From NCBI RefSeq assembly GCF_001654835.1, contig NZ_LXEP01000004.1:62001-126000 (forward strand): a DNA stretch of 64,000 bases. Direction: 5' to 3'. A model generated the notes under the pieces. It saw only the letters and a list, made by a program, of their open reading frames with translations, was not told the origin of the DNA and ran no database searches. Source of the stretch: Buttiauxella gaviniae ATCC 51604. GTDB taxonomy: Bacteria > Pseudomonadota > Gammaproteobacteria > Enterobacterales > Enterobacteriaceae. Each line of letters opens with the position of its first letter. The first letter of the stretch is position 1. The translations under genes were made by a program, and so were the position numbers. Shown here one piece after another: positions 60,796 to 64,000 of the stretch.

Positions 60796-60957
60796 TTCCG
60801 TCTCCTGATTGGGTCACGGGATTTTCCGTGGTGAATAGCTTTGGTATGCACTAACGATACTAGCTCACAAACACACTTTCAAATTTAATGAAATTTTGTT
60901 TTAAAAAATTAAGGTGCGCTCACACTTCTGTGTTCGACTGAGAGTATTCCCACATTT

Positions 60958-62112
60958 TCAGCCGGGTTTAGCGATGCGAAACATCGACACAATATCGTTA
61001 AGCTGGTGCGCTTGTTTTTCCAGTTCCACTGACGAAAGTGCAGATTGATGAACCAGATTGACGTTTTGCTGCGTGACCGCATCCATCTGTCTTACTGCAA
61101 CCCCCACCTGCCCAATACCCTGACTCTGCTCACCCGACGCATTGGCAATATCTCCCATAATATTGTTCACTTGAGTGACCGCATTCAGAATCTCCCCCAT
61201 CGCTTCACCCGCTTTCTTCACCTGTTCAGAACCAGTATGAATGTTATCAACGGACTCTTTGAGCAAGGTTTCTATCTCTTTCGCCGCCACTGCACTACGT
61301 TGAGCGAGATTACGTACCTCACTTGCTACTACTGCAAAACCTCGCCCTTGCTCACCGGCCCGAGCGGCTTCAACTGCAGCATTCAACGCCAGAATATTGG
61401 TCTGGAAGGAGATGCTGTTAATCACGGTGGTGATATCGACAATTTTATGAGAGCTGCTGGTTATCGTCTCCATCGTGGTCATCACTTTTTTTACCGACTC
61501 CCCGCCGTTTACTGCCGTCTTAGTCGCATTTTTTGCAAGCACGCTCGCGTGGCTGGCATTTTCAGCATTCAGCGTAACCGTGCTACTCAATTGCTCCATG
61601 CTGGTAGTCGTTTCTTCTAACGCTGCGGCGAGTTGCTCAGAACGAGAAGACAATTCGTTGTTCACCTCAGCCACTTCCGTGGCATTTCCGCGAATGGTGT
61701 GAGCGCTGGAACGAATGTTGGAAACGGCTTTTTCCCAATTCGACTGCATTTTTTGGATCGGTGAAACCATCAAACCAATGCAGTTACTGCCTAAATCAGG
61801 TAATTGGGTTTCGAGTTCACCACGCGCAAGAATATGCATATGTGCGCGAATGTTCTCGACCGGCTTCACCAGGCAGAAATAAAGATAGCGCTCAGTTACC
61901 AACGTAATGGCAATGCTTGCTAACACCGAAGCCCCGAGCAAGAAACGAACGATACCGATCCACTTTTCTTGTTGCGCATTCAGTACCAGGTTTTGTTGCA
62001 AATCATGTAAAAACCACAGCGCCAGCCCGGAAACACCGAGCCACGCCACTGACGAGAAGATCAGTATCAGCACCACCATGACGCGGATTTTGATATTACG
62101 AATAAACTTCAT
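60958..62112 (-). CDS. Methyl-accepting chemotaxis protein with a minimal periplasmic loop
   Basis: A receptor of 384 residues. TM1 (about 8-30) and TM2 (about 46-68) are separated by only about 18 residues ([17 protein letters not shown]), leaving no room for a ligand domain. A HAMP-like segment follows, then the full signalling domain with [20 protein letters not shown]. It lacks NWETF (it ends RIAKPG). Input may come from the membrane, the HAMP region or partner receptors. The ATG ending at 62112 is preceded by CAGGAAAA; an in-frame extension upstream lacks support. A sigma-28 promoter precedes it. Confidence 0.87.
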   Translation of the reverse strand: MKFIRNIKIRVMVVLILIFSSVAWLGVSGLALWFLHDLQQNLVLNAQQEKWIGIVRFLLGASVLASIAITLVTERYLYFCLVKPVENIRAHMHILARGELETQLPDLGSNCIGLMVSPIQKMQSNWEKAVSNIRSSAHTIRGNATEVAEVNNELSSRSEQLAAALEETTTSMEQLSSTVTLNAENASHASVLAKNATKTAVNGGESVKKVMTTMETITSSSHKIVDITTVINSISFQTNILALNAAVEAARAGEQGRGFAVVASEVRNLAQRSAVAAKEIETLLKESVDNIHTGSEQVKKAGEAMGEILNAVTQVNNIMGDIANASGEQSQGIGQVGVAVRQMDAVTQQNVNLVHQSALSSVELEKQAHQLNDIVSMFRIAKPG

Positions 62113-62231
62113 GTTTTGTATTTTCCTGGTGAAATAATAAAAAGTCTTTCCTGCACCAGCTGTAGTCACCTCAGCTCCGTTTATTCGGTTTTTGTATACC
62201 AATACTGAGAGTAGACCGTGCATTACCAGTA

Positions 62232-62258
62232 TTGTCGGCACGATTCAGCCAAACTTGA
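62232..62258 (-). promoter_or_regulatory. Sigma-28 (FliA) promoter of the orphan chemoreceptor
   Basis: Minus strand TCAAGTTT, 11 bases, GCCGACAA: two mismatches to TAAAGTTT-N11-GCCGATAA with exact spacing. It starts a leader of about 110 bases, so the receptor belongs to the flagellar class III genes. Confidence 0.78.
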
Positions 62259-62453
62259 TGGCAGTTGTGATCAAAATTTAATCACCCCACAAATATTGGT
62301 GATGCCCATTTTCACCATTATTAAGCCCCAAAATTTATGTTAGGAAGATCCATTTACCTCGCCCTAATTGAAATTAAACAGCTTTATGCTGTTGGTCATT
62401 TTTCATTTTTGTGCGTGCTAAAATCATTAAAAAGTCATTCGAGCATCAGAATA

Positions 62454-62798
62454 ATGAAAACTGTTTATTTAATTTTAACCACGGCGTTATTAGCTGGATG
62501 TACGGTGAATAAAACGCCTGTGCCCGTAAAAAGTAGTGAAGTGGTGGGTGTGGTTCGTCTGGGATTTGACCTCGCGCCATTACAAACGGCAAAAGTGGAT
62601 ACTTATGTTGCGCAATCAGCAGCCAGCCACCAATGCCAGCAGTGGGGTTATATCGCCGCATATCCTTACGGAGAGCCAATCAAAACCTGTAGCGTGACCA
62701 GTGGCTCTGTGTGCCTGAGCCAAAAAGTGACGCTTGAGTACCAGTGTCGCGGAGTGGGAATGGAGCGGTATCTGAAAGATGAGAGTGTTGTTCAATAA
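62454..62798 (+). CDS. yecR: YecR family lipoprotein
   Basis: A lipoprotein of 114 residues: MKTVYLILTTALLAGC gives a lipobox (LLAGC) and lipid-modified Cys16. Four further cysteines (HQCQQW, KTCSV, VCLSQ, YQCRG) may form disulfides in the periplasm. E. coli yecR is a flagellar-regulon gene next to ftnA, and the position is the same. Function unknown. The ATG at 62454 leads directly into the signal peptide; the ribosome-binding site is weak. Confidence 0.85.
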   Translation: MKTVYLILTTALLAGCTVNKTPVPVKSSEVVGVVRLGFDLAPLQTAKVDTYVAQSAASHQCQQWGYIAAYPYGEPIKTCSVTSGSVCLSQKVTLEYQCRGVGMERYLKDESVVQ

Positions 62799-62919
62799 TA
62801 GAACAATCACCTTAACGTCATTAAAATTAGGGTTGGCTAAGATTTATCTTCTGACCCATAAGTAAACAGTAATAATTCTTATTTTCAGAACGAATTAATT
62901 ATAGAAAAGAAACAATATT

Positions 62920-62937
62920 AACAACCATTCTCATTAC
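62920..62937. promoter_or_regulatory. Possible Fur site upstream of ftnA
   Basis: AACCATTCTCATTAC matches 11 of 15 positions of the Fur-box core. ftnA of E. coli is induced by Fe-Fur through sites upstream, so a site here is expected, but this match is modest. Confidence 0.35.
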
Positions 62938-63026
62938 AATAATATAATTAACAATTCCTTTGCATTATAGAAATAATAAAATTAAAGTAGCGACATTGTT
63001 AAATATACATTCTCGTGGAGCGCACC

Positions 63027-63524
63027 ATGCTAAAAGCTGAAATGATCGAAAAACTTAACGAACAAATGAATCTTGAGCTTTATTCCTCCCTGCTTTATCA
63101 ACAAATGAGTGCCTGGTGCAGCTACCATAGCTTTGAAGGGGCTGCCGCTTTCCTGCGTCGCCATGCTCAGGAAGAAATGGAGCATATGCAGCGTCTGTTT
63201 TCTTACCTGACTGACACTGGAAGCTTGCCACGCATTAATGCGGTCCCGGCACCAGACCATGACTACTCATCTTTAGATAACCTGTTTAATGCCACTTACG
63301 AACATGAGCAGTTAATTACTCGCAAGATTAATGAATTGGCTCATGCTGCGATGACATCTCAGGACTATCCAACTTTCAACTTCCTGCAATGGTATGTTTC
63401 TGAACAACATGAAGAAGAGAAACTGTTCAAGTCCGTACTGGATAAATTAAGTCTGGTTGGAAAAAGCGGCGAAGGTCTGTATTTCGTAGATAAAGAGCTT
63501 TCTACCCTCGATACTCAAGCTTAA
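63027..63524 (+). CDS. ftnA: Ferritin FtnA
   Basis: A non-haem ferritin of 165 residues that forms the 24-subunit iron store. The ferroxidase ligands Glu17, Glu50 and His53 are present ([18 protein letters not shown]), with further ligands in the second half ([12 protein letters not shown]). The C-terminus ([16 protein letters not shown]) matches E. coli FtnA. ATG at 63027 has GTGGAG eight bases upstream. Confidence 0.97.
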   Translation: MLKAEMIEKLNEQMNLELYSSLLYQQMSAWCSYHSFEGAAAFLRRHAQEEMEHMQRLFSYLTDTGSLPRINAVPAPDHDYSSLDNLFNATYEHEQLITRKINELAHAAMTSQDYPTFNFLQWYVSEQHEEEKLFKSVLDKLSLVGKSGEGLYFVDKELSTLDTQA

Positions 63525-63533
63525 TAAATATTC

Positions 63534-63560
63534 CCGGCAAGGATATCTTGTACTTGCCGG
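63534..63560 (+). terminator. Terminator of ftnA
   Basis: CCGGCAAG, 11-base loop, CTTGCCGG, then TTCTCCTT, ten bases after the ftnA stop. Confidence 0.65.
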
Positions 63561-63812
63561 TTCTCCTTAACTAAAACTCCCCCTCTCCCTTCAGTAATCC
63601 CTGATAATCACTTTTCTGCTAAAAACCTTACTCTGTGGCGGATATCTGTTAAGCGTCTATACTCCAATTCAGCACCTTCTCATGTCAGTTTTCTATGGCT
63701 ACTTGCTGGTGCAATGAGCTGCTCCACACATCGATTGTTAAGCATTATTTATAATAATAAGCGTCATGTTTTTCCTGTTACTTGCAATAACTAATATGGA
63801 CAATATGATAAA

Positions 63813-64000
63813 ATGTTAAGTAAAAACAATAAATTAATTAGAAAGTTATTTTTCCATGAATCATGGGATATTATGATCATCAAAAATAACTCTCATTCTT
63901 TTCCAGAAAATACCCTGGATATTTTAAATAATTCACACGCAAAATTACTGAAGAAAAAATATACCTTCCAGGCAGATCCTTTTATTATAGAGAAAGATAA
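63813..64000 (+). CDS. Start of an unidentified gene running off the window
   Basis: An ATG at 63813 opens a frame of 62 codons that is still open at the last base. The sequence is very AT-rich and Lys/Asn/Ile-rich. It contains the segment FQADPFIIEKD, a motif typical of the first blade of five-bladed beta-propellers (GH43/GH32-like proteins and the glucosamine inositolphosphorylceramide transferase N-terminal domain). GGA lies about 13 bases upstream. The E. coli neighbours yecH and tyrP are not seen here, so this looks like a foreign insertion. The gap 63561-63812 shows no other gene. Confidence 0.55.
   Translation, partial: MLSKNNKLIRKLFFHESWDIMIIKNNSHSFPENTLDILNNSHAKLLKKKYTFQADPFIIEKD

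Overview
The window looks like chromosome from a member of the Enterobacteriaceae. Gene order follows the Escherichia coli yecM-argS / flhE-flhA-flhB / che / mot / flhDC / uspC-otsAB / araFGH / ftnB-yecJ-azuC-yecR-ftnA arc, and the core proteins are close to E. coli ones. The genus cannot be fixed from this text; a plant- or soil-associated genus would fit the carbohydrate genes. I see no tRNA, rRNA, insertion sequence, prophage or CRISPR array.

Layout: (1) 1-6.5 kb: the end of an aminotransferase-like gene, yecM, argS, an extra LpxA-like acyltransferase, and an operon resembling rhiT-rhiN for unsaturated rhamnogalacturonides. (2) 6.7-24.2 kb: flagellar and chemotaxis genes on the minus strand (flhBAE, cheRBYZ, two receptor genes, cheAW, motAB, flhDC), interrupted between tar and cheW by a dicarboxylate/amino-acid symporter gene on the plus strand. 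(3) 24.9-29.3 kb: uspC, otsBA and an SdaC-like serine transporter. (4) 29.6-33.2 kb: araFGH with an AraC half-site upstream. (5) 33.5-51.3 kb: the main accessory region, which reads as a locus for a uronic-acid-containing polysaccharide or its oligosaccharides. It has an AraC-family regulator, a divergent operon (DUF2264, LacY-type symporter, GH88 unsaturated glucuronyl hydrolase, DJ-1/PfpI protein), a CUT1 ABC importer with a cytosolic alginate-lyase-family protein, a secreted paralogue of that lyase, a cytosolic heparinase II/III-like protein and a Dcu-type transporter. ftnB sits inside it, and two ERIC repeats flank the secreted-lyase operon. (6) 51.4-58.1 kb: yecJ, a maa-like acetyltransferase, a dipeptide/oligopeptide-type ABC system and the small protein gene azuC. 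(7) 58.3-64.0 kb: a DHA2-type MFS pump, a small secreted protein, an RpiB/LacAB-family isomerase resembling the streptococcal uronate isomerase DhuI, a chemoreceptor almost without a periplasmic domain, yecR, ftnA, and the AT-rich start of an unidentified gene running off the end.

How it may work together (inference): the secreted lyase fragments a polyuronide, the ABC importer and LacY-type symporter bring in oligomers, the cytosolic lyases and the GH88 hydrolase release unsaturated uronate, and the DhuI-like isomerase could feed it to the 2-keto-3-deoxygluconate route, whose remaining enzymes are not in this window. CRP-like sites lie in several of the catabolic promoter regions as well as upstream of flhDC and azuC, which suggests joint carbon-source control of motility and scavenging. 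REP-like 27-bp palindromes and strong hairpins mark several gene ends.
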